Numbered from the stretch's first letter, positions 46,743 through 56,489 are shown. The stretch is 64,000 nucleotides of DNA from Algoriphagus lacus (GCF_003583985.1 NZ_QXML01000005.1:87679-151678); one strand, 5' to 3'. The notes: a model not told the origin generated them from the letters alone. Numbers and translations: made by a program.

Positions 46743-47611
46743 GATTGATTCGATGAGGTGTTTGAAATAAAAGGAAGGCAGGCACCAATCAAGGCTGCTT
46801 TCTCTTCAAGTTCTGAAACCCGAATCTGAAGAGGATAGTCAAATTTCTCCAGGTAGGATTTTGTATAGGGCAAAAACCGGTCAGCCGCTCGGGAGATTTT
46901 ACCTCCCAGTACCACGCCCTGACATTGAAGTCGGATCACATAAATAGACAGAAACTCGCCCAGGGTCTTTCCAAATTGGGAAAAAACTTCCTCGGCTATC
47001 GCCTGGTCAAACTCTGGAGAAAGCAGATCTTTTACTCCGTAGACAGACTTTCCAAATCGTTCCTTCAAGTAGCCAACAAACCAGGCAGTCCCTAAATAAT
47101 CTTCTGCAATTCCATCCCGAAATGGAGCGGTCCAGAGCTTGGCATCTTTGATTACTTCCTGGATTTTGATAGCAGATCCCAGTCCTGTGCCCAAAGTCAG
47201 CCCAATTGAATTTTCGAAATTTCGCCCAGCTCCAGCCAGACTTTCTCCGGCCAGAAAGGCCTCGGCATCATTGGTAAAGGCAATGGATTCCGGACTGATT
47301 CCCAAACGTTCTGCGAGGAGATTTTTCACCGAAAGCCCATAGAGCGACTTCATTTTACCCTGATCCTTGATCAGCGAAATTCCATTCGGATAGTCATAAG
47401 GACCCGGCATGGCGATCCCGATCTGTATATCCTTCCGATCTCCTGCAGCCTTGCGGATCACCGCTGACCAATCGGAGATAATCGCCTCCGAATTGCGGGA
47501 GGTGTCCACATCAGCTTCAAAAAAATCAACGGTTTGGGCATTCACTCCATCCCATTCCACTCGGGCTGCTGAAATATGAGAGCCGCCGATATCGACACCG
47601 ATCAAGTTCAT
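46739..47611 (-). CDS. ROK family sugar kinase-like protein lacking the zinc motif
   Basis: 290 residues from the ATG at 47611; the longer upstream frame would run into the GH18 gene and was rejected. ROK kinase motifs are GVDIGGSHISAA (phosphate 1), FTNDAEAFLAGE with the catalytic Asp, and LGTGLGSAI (phosphate 2). The usual zinc-binding stretch H-x9-CxCGxxGC is absent: the corresponding region reads LWTAPFRDGIAEDYLG. It likely phosphorylates a hexose or N-acetylhexosamine released by the GH18 enzyme, but activity without zinc is uncertain. It is two bases after the GH18 gene and overlaps the FAD gene by four. Confidence 0.85.
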   Translation of the reverse strand: MNLIGVDIGGSHISAARVEWDGVNAQTVDFFEADVDTSRNSEAIISDWSAVIRKAAGDRKDIQIGIAMPGPYDYPNGISLIKDQGKMKSLYGLSVKNLLAERLGISPESIAFTNDAEAFLAGESLAGAGRNFENSIGLTLGTGLGSAIKIQEVIKDAKLWTAPFRDGIAEDYLGTAWFVGYLKERFGKSVYGVKDLLSPEFDQAIAEEVFSQFGKTLGEFLSIYVIRLQCQGVVLGGKISRAADRFLPYTKSYLEKFDYPLQIRVSELEEKAALIGACLPFISNTSSNQS

Positions 47612-47613
47612 CA

Positions 47614-48750
47614 CTAGTTGCCCGTTTCGGTGGCAGGATAAAAGGAATGGTACATTGCGTCCAACAATGTGCCGGTATTGTCCTCTGACATCTCCCAAAA
47701 CATCGCCCCAGCCAATCCCTTTTCCTTGATATAGCTTACCTTCCATCTTAGAGATTCCGGGTCCTCGTAGGTAATCCAGGTGGAATCTTTCTCAGAAAAT
47801 AAATAAGGTGCATGCCCTTTTATATCCCAATGTCTTTGGTAGGCTGAGTTTTTGGAAAGTGCCAAAACCTGCACATAGGGAAGACCCATTTCATATTTTC
47901 CTGGCTGAAAAAGTCCGTTTTCCTTCGAGGCTACTCCCTTCCACATGCGACCGTAAAACGGCACACCCAGAACCAATTTTTCAGCCGGAACTCCAAATTC
48001 AATATGCTCTTTCACAGCTGTATCCGCAGACCTGCCTTTCGCCCCACTTGGGAAAAGATTGGCGTGATGGCCGGTGGAATCATCCCCCGCAGTATAAAAA
48101 TCATAGGCCATGATATTGATAAAATCGAGGTATTTCTGAGCCTCGGCTAAATTATTTACTTCCAAATACCCACGGAATCCACCGCTGGCGATTGTACTCA
48201 GGTAATGTTTCCCGTTCAAGTTGCCAACCGAATCGAGCGCTTCCCGAAAGCTTTTCAGCATTGCAACAAAGTTCTCTTTGTCCTCAGGTCGGTACGGGTT
48301 GTTGTCTCCGGGATATCCGGGATATTCCCAATCAAAATCCAATCCGTCGAGTTGGTATTTCAACAAAAAATCAATTCCTGATGCCGTCAGTTTTTCCCGG
48401 CTTTCCGGGGTCAAAACGGCGTCCGAAAAACCTTTGGAATGTGTCCATCCTCCGATCGAAACCATGATCTTCAAGTCAGGATTTCGCTGTTTCAATTCCT
48501 GAAGCTTCAGAAAATTCAGACTGTCTTTTTCAGCCCTTCCCTCCATATGTGTTACCATTCCATCGGCAACATTGGCAAAGGCATAATTGATGTGGGTGAG
48601 TTTTTCAGCAGGGATTTCATCCGGCTGGATGTCTTTCCAGCCTGCCACATAGCCAATGATGTGAAAGGAACGTGCTTCAGGGTCTGGGCTTTTTTCTTTC
48701 GGGGAACAAGCCAAAAACCATAAAAGCATTACTAAGGGCAGGTATTTCAT
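47614..48750 (-). CDS. Glycoside hydrolase family 18 lipoprotein
   Basis: 378 residues from the ATG at 48750. The lipoprotein signal ends at Cys15 (MLLWFLAC). The GH18 active-site motif DGLDFDWE is complete with Glu142 as general acid, and SIGGW (IMVSIGGWTHSKGFSDA) and MAYDFY are the other barrel motifs. It cleaves beta-1,4 links in chitin or acts as an endo-N-acetylglucosaminidase; both classes share these motifs. It is likely surface- or periplasm-anchored. It is separated from susD by a strong terminator and starts an operon with the ROK and FAD genes. Confidence 0.93.
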   Translation of the reverse strand: MKYLPLVMLLWFLACSPKEKSPDPEARSFHIIGYVAGWKDIQPDEIPAEKLTHINYAFANVADGMVTHMEGRAEKDSLNFLKLQELKQRNPDLKIMVSIGGWTHSKGFSDAVLTPESREKLTASGIDFLLKYQLDGLDFDWEYPGYPGDNNPYRPEDKENFVAMLKSFREALDSVGNLNGKHYLSTIASGGFRGYLEVNNLAEAQKYLDFINIMAYDFYTAGDDSTGHHANLFPSGAKGRSADTAVKEHIEFGVPAEKLVLGVPFYGRMWKGVASKENGLFQPGKYEMGLPYVQVLALSKNSAYQRHWDIKGHAPYLFSEKDSTWITYEDPESLRWKVSYIKEKGLAGAMFWEMSEDNTGTLLDAMYHSFYPATETGN

Positions 48751-48781
48751 GGACAAAAAGAATTTGAGTTAAAGTAAAATT

Positions 48782-48819
48782 AAAAAAACAGAGGTCTTGA
48801 CCGAAATCAAAACCTCTGT
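48782..48819 (-). terminator. Strong terminator between susD and the GH18 gene
   Basis: On the minus strand ACAGAGGT pairs with ACCTCTGT, extended through one T-G pair and TTGA/TCAA to a near-continuous 13-pair stem with loop TTTCGG, then seven T. It would end most susCD transcripts before the GH18 gene. Confidence 0.88.
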
Positions 48820-48842
48820 CAAAGGAATTTAATAATTAGAAA

Positions 48843-50411
48843 TTACTTTCCGCCATCCCACCAAACTTTGGTGGACATCAGGTCCGCACCCTGTCTGGCT
48901 ATCGCAGCAGCGTAGTTTTCAGGATTTGAACCGATCTCTGACTCCCAGTATCTCAATCTTCTTGGAATGAAATTTCCTTCAAACGCATTCGGATCTTGGG
49001 TTGGAGTCAAAGCTGGAAAACCTGTTCTTCTCCAATTGGACCAGGATTCGATGTCATTGAGGTAGGTAGCTGCCCAGTATTCCTCACCGATCAATCTCAG
49101 CTTGTTGTTGGTATTTGCAGCATCAAATCCTCTTCCTGCAATGTAAGCCTGAATTTCCTGGCCGGTACGTGCAAAAGAAGGATCAAACTTTACCCAACTG
49201 GTAATAGCAGCTGTTACCCCTTTATTAAAGTGATCACTTGCACTGGTGGTAATCCAACCTTTGACGGCAGCTTCAGCCTTCATCAGTTCCACTTCACCAT
49301 AAGTCAACAATGCATAGGGGTCTTCCCAATCCAAATACTTCAGGTTGAGCATTGAGAAGATCTGTCTTCCGATTGCATCATACTGAGCATCTTCAGCTGG
49401 TGAAAGAGCGTCCTTGATGTTGGTTGAATTATACCCGTTAGGCATTCCTTTCTGGGCTGCAGGATCAGTATTCCAAGTAGCAGAATTATCAGGATTACCG
49501 GTTCCACCTGACAAGATCATCAAGCGAGGATCCTTGTTGGTTACCATCCAATCAATGAATGTCTTTGACAGCTTGCAATCTCTGGAGTATTTATAGGTGT
49601 TCCAGTATCCGTCATTCAGACCATTTCGGTTGACACCCTGAGGTCCGGGAGCATACTTAATGTAAGCACTGTCGTCGTTGGACAACATGGCGCCGCTGGT
49701 GTTGGCCTCAATAAATACTTCTCTGGCTTTGGCCGCATCCACATTGCTCATTCGCATGGCAATTCTCATCAACAGGGAATTGGCAAACTTTTTCCACCTG
49801 GTCACATCACCGTTGAACAGGAAGTCCTGTGCACCTAGCGGGTTGGCAGAAGCTGAAAACTTATCTCTAGCCGCCTTCAGGTCGTCCACCATTTTGTAAT
49901 AGACGTCCTTTTGAGCTTCATACTTAGGGAACCAATTTTCTTCACCTTCCAGGCCATATCCTGCCTGAGTGTACGGAATATCTCCATGCATGTCAGTCAT
50001 TCGATGCAGGTCAAATACCCGTAATACAGTCGCGGCAGCATTCACATTGGCCTGTGCTGGATCATCTTTGGTTTTTCGGATGACTTCAGAGAAAAGTCTG
50101 ATTACGTCAGTGAAGTGACGCTCCATGTAAGCACCGCTATAGCCAGCATTGTAGAAATATTTATCTCCGGAGAAATAACCAGCTGTGGAAGCTGTGTGCT
50201 GAATCATTGTAGCCGCATACAGCATGTTTGCTCGGGTGTTTTCATATTCCCCTCCGATTCTCAACGTACCCAGTGAAAACAGGTACCTCATGTCGATATC
50301 GCTCACCGCGTTGGGGTTCTCATTTAGGTCCAGAAGGGCTTGCTCATCGCAGGAAGTAGCGAAAAGCAACGCTGCCAAAGCCAGACCGGTCATTTTATTT
50401 AAAATTCTCAT
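48843..50411 (-). CDS. SusD/RagB-like outer-membrane lipoprotein (SusD-like_2 group)
   Basis: 522 residues. The lipoprotein signal ends at Cys21 (LFATSC) followed by DEQALLDLNENPNAVSD, a typical start for SusD-like_2 proteins. The TPR-bearing helical body (FDLHRMTDMHGDIPYTQAG, VDDLKAARDKFSASANPLG) and the C-terminal block NFIPRRLRYWESEIGSNPENYAAA agree with the family. It caps the SusC channel and binds glycan or other ligands at the surface. It lies 32 bases after susC; the pair is one transcription unit with a terminator after it. Confidence 0.95.
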   Translation of the reverse strand: MRILNKMTGLALAALLFATSCDEQALLDLNENPNAVSDIDMRYLFSLGTLRIGGEYENTRANMLYAATMIQHTASTAGYFSGDKYFYNAGYSGAYMERHFTDVIRLFSEVIRKTKDDPAQANVNAAATVLRVFDLHRMTDMHGDIPYTQAGYGLEGEENWFPKYEAQKDVYYKMVDDLKAARDKFSASANPLGAQDFLFNGDVTRWKKFANSLLMRIAMRMSNVDAAKAREVFIEANTSGAMLSNDDSAYIKYAPGPQGVNRNGLNDGYWNTYKYSRDCKLSKTFIDWMVTNKDPRLMILSGGTGNPDNSATWNTDPAAQKGMPNGYNSTNIKDALSPAEDAQYDAIGRQIFSMLNLKYLDWEDPYALLTYGEVELMKAEAAVKGWITTSASDHFNKGVTAAITSWVKFDPSFARTGQEIQAYIAGRGFDAANTNNKLRLIGEEYWAATYLNDIESWSNWRRTGFPALTPTQDPNAFEGNFIPRRLRYWESEIGSNPENYAAAIARQGADLMSTKVWWDGGK

Positions 50412-50443
50412 TGTTTCGATCGTTTTAGGTGATTCCTTCAGTC

Positions 50444-53400
50444 TTAGAAAGTTGCAGACAGGTTAAAACCAAAGCTTCTGTTTGCCGGCACGGAGAAATA
50501 CTCAAGGCCTTGAGAGTTACCGGAAACGGTGTAGGCTGCTTCAGGATCAATATTTGGCGTATCAGACCAAAGCAAAGCCAGGTTTCTTCCAACCAATGAA
50601 AGAGAAAGATTCTGGAAAGGAGTCTTCTCGATCATCGTTCTTGGGAAAGTGTAACCGAAAGAGAACTCTCTTAATTTCCCAAAAGAGGCATCATAGACCA
50701 CATACTCTGTGATATTGGAGTAGTTTTGATAGTACTGATCCAATTTGTACTGAGCAGGATTTGCAGCATTAGTAGGAATAGTCCAGGTTCCTGGTACATA
50801 ATTATCCCCTTGCTTGGTCACACCGGATACGGTCAAGTCTCCGTTTCTTCCCACCAAAGTTTGCTCATGTAGACCCAACTGGTATGCGAAATAATCTGTA
50901 CCGGACATGATGGATCCACCTGATCTGAAGTCAATCAGGAACATCAACCTGAAGTTTTTGTAGCTCAGGTTATTGGTCAAACCACCGGAAATCGGATGAC
51001 GGCCTTCGGCAATTGTTTCATACCCAGCTGTTGCTACAGGGTAACCATCGGCAGTATACACTTTTTGACCGTTTACAGTCTGGTGTTTAAATCCAGCAAT
51101 CATACCCAAAGGCTGACCCACAATGTGACGGATTCTTTCTCTTCTGACACGGGATTCATCCAGGTTGATAAACTGAATCGGTTCACCTGCAGCATTGGTA
51201 CCCAAGCTAAGTACTTGAGAGATGTTGTGTGCGTAGTTGAAGGAAAGATCCCATTTGAAATCACCTTTCTGGATTGGGGTCACATTCAAGAGGAGTTCGA
51301 TACCCTTATTTTCCAACTCACCGATGTTGATGGTGGTAGTATTAAAACCTGAAGTCGCAGAAATACCGGTATTAAGAATATCATCGGAAGTTCTTCTGTT
51401 GTAATAGGCAACATCAAGCCCCACTCGGTTTTCAAAGAATCTCAAATCTGCACCGATTTCATATTCATTGGAGGTATAAGGACCAAGATTGGAGTTAGGA
51501 ATGGAACCGTTGTTGATTTGACCCAAGCTAGCACCTAAGTGACCAGCTCCCACCAAACCATAAGTCAGGTTCAACGCATATGGATCCGGAGCCCCGCCAC
51601 CTACTGTAGCATAAGAACCTCTCACCTTTGCAAAGGTGATGAATTCCGGAAGGGATAACATATCAGAAACCACTGCGCTCAGACCTACTGAAGGATAGAA
51701 CAATTTGCTATTTTCAGGAGAAAGGGTTGAAAACTGATCCTGTCGACCGGTTAGGTTCAGGAAAATCATGTTTTTATAACCCACATTGGCAGCACCGAAG
51801 TATGAGTTGATGCCATATTCAGAGAAACCATAGCCAAATGTCGGAGCCGCTACGTTGGTTACAGAATGGAAGAATGGAACTACCAGGTCGTTGCCTCCAC
51901 CGGTTTTGTTTTCCAAAGTTCTTCTCATCATGTTGCCACCGACGAAACCATCTACGTCAAAGTCACCGAATTTCTTATCAAAGCCAACCAGCAAGTCAGC
52001 GTTGTTTTCCCGGATAGTTCTGGCGCCAGTATTGTAATCACCTCTAGGCTTGTAAGCAGTTCCGTAAGCTTCATAGCTGTAGTTGTCTATGATCTGAAAG
52101 TCAATTCCATATCGTCCTTGGACATACAGCCAGTCAGTGATGTCATATTTCAAGGACATGTTACCCATGATACGGTCAGTCACATCTTCTCTTCGGAATT
52201 GATAAGCCGCCCAATACGGGTTGGTCTGGAATACGTTACCCTGATACCTCAATTCAGTACCGTCAGCCAATGCCCCAAACTTATTAGGATCCCCTTTGAT
52301 CACATCCAAAGGATAGTGACCTGGTTTTACGATCATGGAGAAGTTGGCATTTCCCGGGGAGTCGGACAATCGAGGTCGGTTTAACGCTTGCTGATTGGAA
52401 TACTGTCCTACTACTGCCAAGGTGAATTTACCTTGCTGGGAATTGACATTGATGTTTGCCACGTTTCGGTCGTATCCTGAATTAGGCAATACGTCTTCGT
52501 TCTTAAGATTGGAGTAGGAGAATCGATAATTGGTTTTATCATTTCCTCCAAAAAGTGCTACGGAATTGTTCCAGGTAAATCCTTGTCTGTAGAAATCATT
52601 CAGTCCTTCTCCCAAATAGGAATAAGGTCTTTGCTGACCATCAAACTGAATTACATTCGAACCGTCCCATTTTGCTCCCCAGCCATTGGTGGCATCATCC
52701 AGGGCTTCCTGTTGGGTAGCAGATTTATTCCCGTCCCGACCAGCACCGTACTGTCTTTGAAAGTTTGTTCGGTCTACCACATTCTCCACTGTAAAGTTGG
52801 AGTTGAAGCTGACCCCAATCCCTTCTCTTGCAGTTCCGCTCTTGGTAGTGATCAAGATTACACCGTTTGCAGCACGGGCACCGTAAAGTGCAGCCGCAGT
52901 GTTTCCTTTCAATACGGAAATGCTTTCGATGTCATCGGCATTGATTGCAGCAAGTCCGTCCCCTGCGTCATTACCTCCCCACATACCAGCTGAACCCAAG
53001 TTGCCGGATTCGATCGGCACACCGTTTACCACATAAAGTGGCTGATCAGCACCAGTAAGGGAAGACCCACCCCGAATAACCACACGGGTAGATCCGGCAG
53101 CACCGGTAGAAGGAGGAGTTACGTTTACCCCAGCCACTTTACCGGTCAGGGCATTACCGACGTTGATCGCACGGGATTCAGTAAATCGGTCACCTCCCAA
53201 CTGGGTGACTGAATAACCGAGTGATTTTTGATCCCGCTGCATACCAAATGAAGTCACGACTACTTCATTCAATTCATTGGCTTCTTCATCCAATACCACA
53301 TTCAGTTCGGACTGATTACCCACTGTAATCTCCTTGCTGCTGAAGCCGATGAATGAAAAAACCAGAACGGACTGATCCGTTACCGAAATGGAATACTCAC

Positions 53401-53581
53401 CATCCACATTGGTGGTAGTACCCGTCTGATTACTTTTGTCCAGGATGGTAACTCCCGGCATGGGAAGGCCATCTGTCGAAGCAGTGACCTTTCCCCTCAA
53501 CACTCTCTGTTGACTCTGGGCGAGGGAAGATATCCCAAGCACCAAAACCAGAGCGAAAGCCATTGATAGAAACTTTCTCAT
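50444..53581 (-). CDS. SusC/RagA family TonB-linked outer-membrane transporter
   Basis: 1045 residues. The signal peptide ends near AQSQQ. A carboxypeptidase-regulatory-like domain (LRGKVTASTDGLPMPGVTILDKSNQTGTTTNVDGEYSI) precedes the TonB box region NELNEVVVTSFG. The plug domain (VAGVNVTPPSTGAAGSTRVVIRGGSSL, LYVVNGVPIESG, ISVLKGNTAAALYGARAANGVILITTKSG) and a 22-strand barrel ending in Phe (NLSATF) follow. It imports oligomers bound by the SusD partner, using TonB energy. It is the first gene of the leftward unit, and no TAnnTTTG promoter was found in the upstream gap. Confidence 0.96.
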   Translation of the reverse strand: MRKFLSMAFALVLVLGISSLAQSQQRVLRGKVTASTDGLPMPGVTILDKSNQTGTTTNVDGEYSISVTDQSVLVFSFIGFSSKEITVGNQSELNVVLDEEANELNEVVVTSFGMQRDQKSLGYSVTQLGGDRFTESRAINVGNALTGKVAGVNVTPPSTGAAGSTRVVIRGGSSLTGADQPLYVVNGVPIESGNLGSAGMWGGNDAGDGLAAINADDIESISVLKGNTAAALYGARAANGVILITTKSGTAREGIGVSFNSNFTVENVVDRTNFQRQYGAGRDGNKSATQQEALDDATNGWGAKWDGSNVIQFDGQQRPYSYLGEGLNDFYRQGFTWNNSVALFGGNDKTNYRFSYSNLKNEDVLPNSGYDRNVANINVNSQQGKFTLAVVGQYSNQQALNRPRLSDSPGNANFSMIVKPGHYPLDVIKGDPNKFGALADGTELRYQGNVFQTNPYWAAYQFRREDVTDRIMGNMSLKYDITDWLYVQGRYGIDFQIIDNYSYEAYGTAYKPRGDYNTGARTIRENNADLLVGFDKKFGDFDVDGFVGGNMMRRTLENKTGGGNDLVVPFFHSVTNVAAPTFGYGFSEYGINSYFGAANVGYKNMIFLNLTGRQDQFSTLSPENSKLFYPSVGLSAVVSDMLSLPEFITFAKVRGSYATVGGGAPDPYALNLTYGLVGAGHLGASLGQINNGSIPNSNLGPYTSNEYEIGADLRFFENRVGLDVAYYNRRTSDDILNTGISATSGFNTTTINIGELENKGIELLLNVTPIQKGDFKWDLSFNYAHNISQVLSLGTNAAGEPIQFINLDESRVRRERIRHIVGQPLGMIAGFKHQTVNGQKVYTADGYPVATAGYETIAEGRHPISGGLTNNLSYKNFRLMFLIDFRSGGSIMSGTDYFAYQLGLHEQTLVGRNGDLTVSGVTKQGDNYVPGTWTIPTNAANPAQYKLDQYYQNYSNITEYVVYDASFGKLREFSFGYTFPRTMIEKTPFQNLSLSLVGRNLALLWSDTPNIDPEAAYTVSGNSQGLEYFSVPANRSFGFNLSATF

Positions 53582-54118
53582 AGGTGGTAATAAAAGGTTA
53601 GAAATAATTTGATTGGATTATCCGGACTAGGTCCGAATGCTTTTTGGGAGAGGGGTTCAAGTAGACCTTTCACCATATAATTTCGATTTGGAATTAAAAG
53701 CAGTTGAAAAAGACTTGATAAAGAGGGTTAAACCAATGATAAAAAGCCAATTAATCAATCCCACCTAAGTCTGTATAGTCGAAAGCTAAATAATCCAAAT
53801 GTTCTTTCAAAAAGAATATTATGATTTTTTATCCAAAAACCGATTTCTTAATTGATTTTTTTAAAAAAGTAATACAATTGAAATGGCTTTTTTGGACTTA
53901 AAAATGAACCTTTCACCAGATTTTACCCACAACCCTTGGAAAAAGACAAAAAAACAGGGGCGTTTAGAGATACTTTGTCAAACTTTCTTGGCTACTTCTT
54001 CGAAAAATTCAAAAAACCCATTCAACTATCTCAAAGAATCACTTTTTTTCAAAGTATCAGAAAAACAAAAAAAGCCATCCCGATTGGGATGGCTTTTTGA
54101 GTGTCAATCCTGACCGGA
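53582..54118. other. 537-base intergenic region upstream of susC
   Basis: It holds the leader of susC and the terminator of glnN. A small inverted repeat CGGAC/GTCCG (53623-53627, 53631-53635) lies about 45 bases before the susC start and may be a leader hairpin or operator. TTCTTT/AAAGAA (53802-53807, 53811-53816) is another short repeat. A 76-codon frame at 53883-54113 is low-complexity, runs through the terminator and is not supported as a gene. Confidence 0.5.
54061..54098 (-). terminator. Strong intrinsic terminator after glnN
   Basis: AAAAAGCCATCCC/GGGATGGCTTTTT is a perfect 13-pair stem with loop GATT, followed on the minus strand by TTTGTTTTT. Confidence 0.92.
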
Positions 54119-56281
54119 TTAACGGATAAAGAGCATTTCACGATATTTTACTAATGGCCAGCTTTCGTCATCTACCAAAAGCTCGAGCTTATCCACAGCG
54201 TAACGGATCTTGTCGAAATAGGCTTCTTTCACCTCTTTCTGATATCCTTTGGCCCGCTTCACGATGTCCTCTTCTTTATTGAGTTTCTTACGTGCCTCGG
54301 TCATTGCAGTCACGTTGGACTTCAAAGATTCGATATGCTTGGATACTTCTTTGATTGTATCTACGGCTGCAGAATGGTCCAGACCAAGCCCTTTCAGACC
54401 GTTTGCGTTCTCGATCAATTTGTTTTGGTATAGAATCGCAGTTGGGATGATGTGGTTCAAAGCAAGGTCGCCCATTACACGGCTTTCGATCTGTACTTTC
54501 TTTATAAAATCCTCCAACATGATCTCATGTCGTGCGTGCACTTCAATGTGATTCAAGACATTATGACGCTCATAAAGTTCTTTTGTAGACTTCTTAGCAT
54601 ACACATCCAATGCCTCCGGAGTTGACTTTAGATTGGAAAGTCCTCTTTTCTCAGCCTCTTTTGCCCACTCTTCAGAGTATCCGTCACCCTCGAATCTTAC
54701 CTTCTTGGATTCTTTGATATACTTTCTCAGGACGTTGACAATAGCAATTTTCTTTTCCTTACCCGCGTTCATTTCTTTCTCAATGTCTTTCAACATCGCT
54801 TTCAAAACATCCGCAACGATGATATTCAACGTGGTCATCGGTCCGCCGCAGTTTGCGGAAGAACCTACTGCACGGAACTCAAATTTATTTCCGGTAAAGG
54901 CAAATGGAGAAGTTCTGTTTCTGTCGGTGTTGTCCAGGATGATTTCAGGAATCTTGGAAATACCCAACTTCATGTACATGTTATCGCCCTTCTCGATCTT
55001 GATGTTTCCGTTTTTCTCCAATTCATCCAAAACCTCAGACAAGGTCGCTCCTAAGAATACGGACATAATCGCAGGCGGAGCTTCGTTGGCTCCAAGACGG
55101 AAGTCGTTGGAAGCAGAGGCAATGCTCGCTCTTAAAAGGTCTGCATGGTCATGAACCGCTTTTACAGTAGCTACCAAGAATGTGAGGAACTGAAGGTTTT
55201 CTCTTGCAGAATTGCTTGGTTGAAACAAATTGATCCCTGTATCGGTGATCAAAGACCAGTTGTTGTGCTTGCCTGATCCGTTTACCCCTGCAAATGGCTT
55301 CTCATGGAACAATACCTTAAATCCATGCTTTTCAGCAACCTTATCCATCAAATCCATCAAAAGCTGGTTGTGGTCGATTGCCTTGTTGATTTCTTCAAAA
55401 ATTGGAGCCACTTCAAACTGACCCGGTGCCACTTCGTTGTGACGGGTAGAAAGCGGGATACCCAACTTGTGCGCTTCAATTTCAAAATCCACCATGAAGT
55501 CCTTCACACGGGTAGGGATAGAACCAAAGTAGTGGTCTTCCAACTGCTGGCCTCTGGCAGGATTGTGACCAAAAACTGATCTTCCGGCCATTACCAAGTC
55601 AGGACGAGCATTAAACAGCGCCTTGTCCACCACAAAGTATTCCTGCTCGATACCCAAGGAAGGGATTACTTTGCGAACGTTACGGTCAAAAAGCTGACAA
55701 ACTTCCACCGCTGCCTCGTTGACAGCCTCCATAGACTTCAACAATGGAGTCTTATAGTCGAGTGCTTCACCGGTATAGGCAACAAATATGGTTGGGATAC
55801 AAAGCGTTTTGTCGAAAATAAATATTGGGGAAGAAGGATCCCATGCCGTGTAGCCACGCGCCTCAAAAGTGGAACGGATACCGCCGTTAGGGAAAGAAGA
55901 AGCATCCGGCTCCTGCTGTACCAACGCTGATCCTTTGAACTTTTCCATTCCGGCATACATATCAAAGAAGGAATCGTGCTTTTCAGCAGTCGAACCAGTC
56001 AATGGCTGAAACCAGTGAGTAAAATGGGTAACACCTTTGGAAAGTGCCCAGGTTTTCACAGCAGTTGCTACTTCTTCGGCAGTCGCAGGATCGATTTTGG
56101 TACCCTTATCGATAGCCTCCATCACCTTTTTAAATACCGAAGGCGCCAAAGAATTCTTCATTTGACCGTTACCAAAGACATTGGTACCGAAGTATTCAGA
56201 AATTTTCAAAGACGGAGGAGTAACAGTTACCCGAGGTCTTGCCTGAACCATTGCCAGGGCTTGTTGTCTTAGTGTTGCCAT
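54119..56281 (-). CDS. glnN: Glutamine synthetase type III
   Basis: 720 residues, the length of GSIII and far longer than GSI. The N-terminal GSIII region (SLKISEYFGTNVFGNGQMKN) is followed by HFTHWFQPLTGSTAEKHDSFFD, the PGQFEVAPIFEE segment with VNGSGKHNNWSL, and the metal/ATP-binding FRAVGSSANCGGPM. It assimilates ammonium into glutamine in the cytoplasm and is the usual GS of Bacteroidota. It is monocistronic, with a -7-like element upstream and a strong terminator. Confidence 0.97.
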   Translation of the reverse strand: MATLRQQALAMVQARPRVTVTPPSLKISEYFGTNVFGNGQMKNSLAPSVFKKVMEAIDKGTKIDPATAEEVATAVKTWALSKGVTHFTHWFQPLTGSTAEKHDSFFDMYAGMEKFKGSALVQQEPDASSFPNGGIRSTFEARGYTAWDPSSPIFIFDKTLCIPTIFVAYTGEALDYKTPLLKSMEAVNEAAVEVCQLFDRNVRKVIPSLGIEQEYFVVDKALFNARPDLVMAGRSVFGHNPARGQQLEDHYFGSIPTRVKDFMVDFEIEAHKLGIPLSTRHNEVAPGQFEVAPIFEEINKAIDHNQLLMDLMDKVAEKHGFKVLFHEKPFAGVNGSGKHNNWSLITDTGINLFQPSNSARENLQFLTFLVATVKAVHDHADLLRASIASASNDFRLGANEAPPAIMSVFLGATLSEVLDELEKNGNIKIEKGDNMYMKLGISKIPEIILDNTDRNRTSPFAFTGNKFEFRAVGSSANCGGPMTTLNIIVADVLKAMLKDIEKEMNAGKEKKIAIVNVLRKYIKESKKVRFEGDGYSEEWAKEAEKRGLSNLKSTPEALDVYAKKSTKELYERHNVLNHIEVHARHEIMLEDFIKKVQIESRVMGDLALNHIIPTAILYQNKLIENANGLKGLGLDHSAAVDTIKEVSKHIESLKSNVTAMTEARKKLNKEEDIVKRAKGYQKEVKEAYFDKIRYAVDKLELLVDDESWPLVKYREMLFIR

Positions 56282-56312
56282 TTCTACAATAAGTGGTTTG
56301 ATATTACACCCA

Positions 56313-56320
56313 CAAAAATA
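56313..56320 (-). promoter_or_regulatory. Possible -7 element for glnN
   Basis: TATTTTTG on the minus strand, an exact TAnnTTTG, lies 31 bases before the glnN start. No clear TTG is found at -33 spacing, only T-rich sequence. Confidence 0.4.
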
Positions 56321-56459
56321 GAAAAATATGTATCTAAAAAAGGCTTACCCCCATTTTTGAGGTCTTTTTTTGAAAAATTTCCACTTTTTTCAATTAATCA
56401 TGGTATTTCAAAAGCCTTTTGGGTAAAAAAAGTGTGTTTTGGACAGAAAAATTGGAAAA

Positions 56460-56489
56460 TTGAAAAAAGCCGGGGATTATTTACCTTTG
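56460..56489 (+). promoter_or_regulatory. Predicted promoter of mtaB
   Basis: TTG at 56460-56462, a 19-base spacer and an exact TAnnTTTG (TACCTTTG) at 56482-56489 lie 25 bases before the GTG start. Confidence 0.6.

Noticed and set aside
47612..47746. Longer start for the ROK kinase-like gene
   Set aside because: The extra 45 residues lie inside the GH18 coding sequence and lack family similarity; ATG at 47611 gives the normal ROK start.
53883..54113. 76-codon frame between susC and glnN
   Set aside because: Lys/Phe-rich low complexity, reads through the glnN terminator hairpin and resembles no family.
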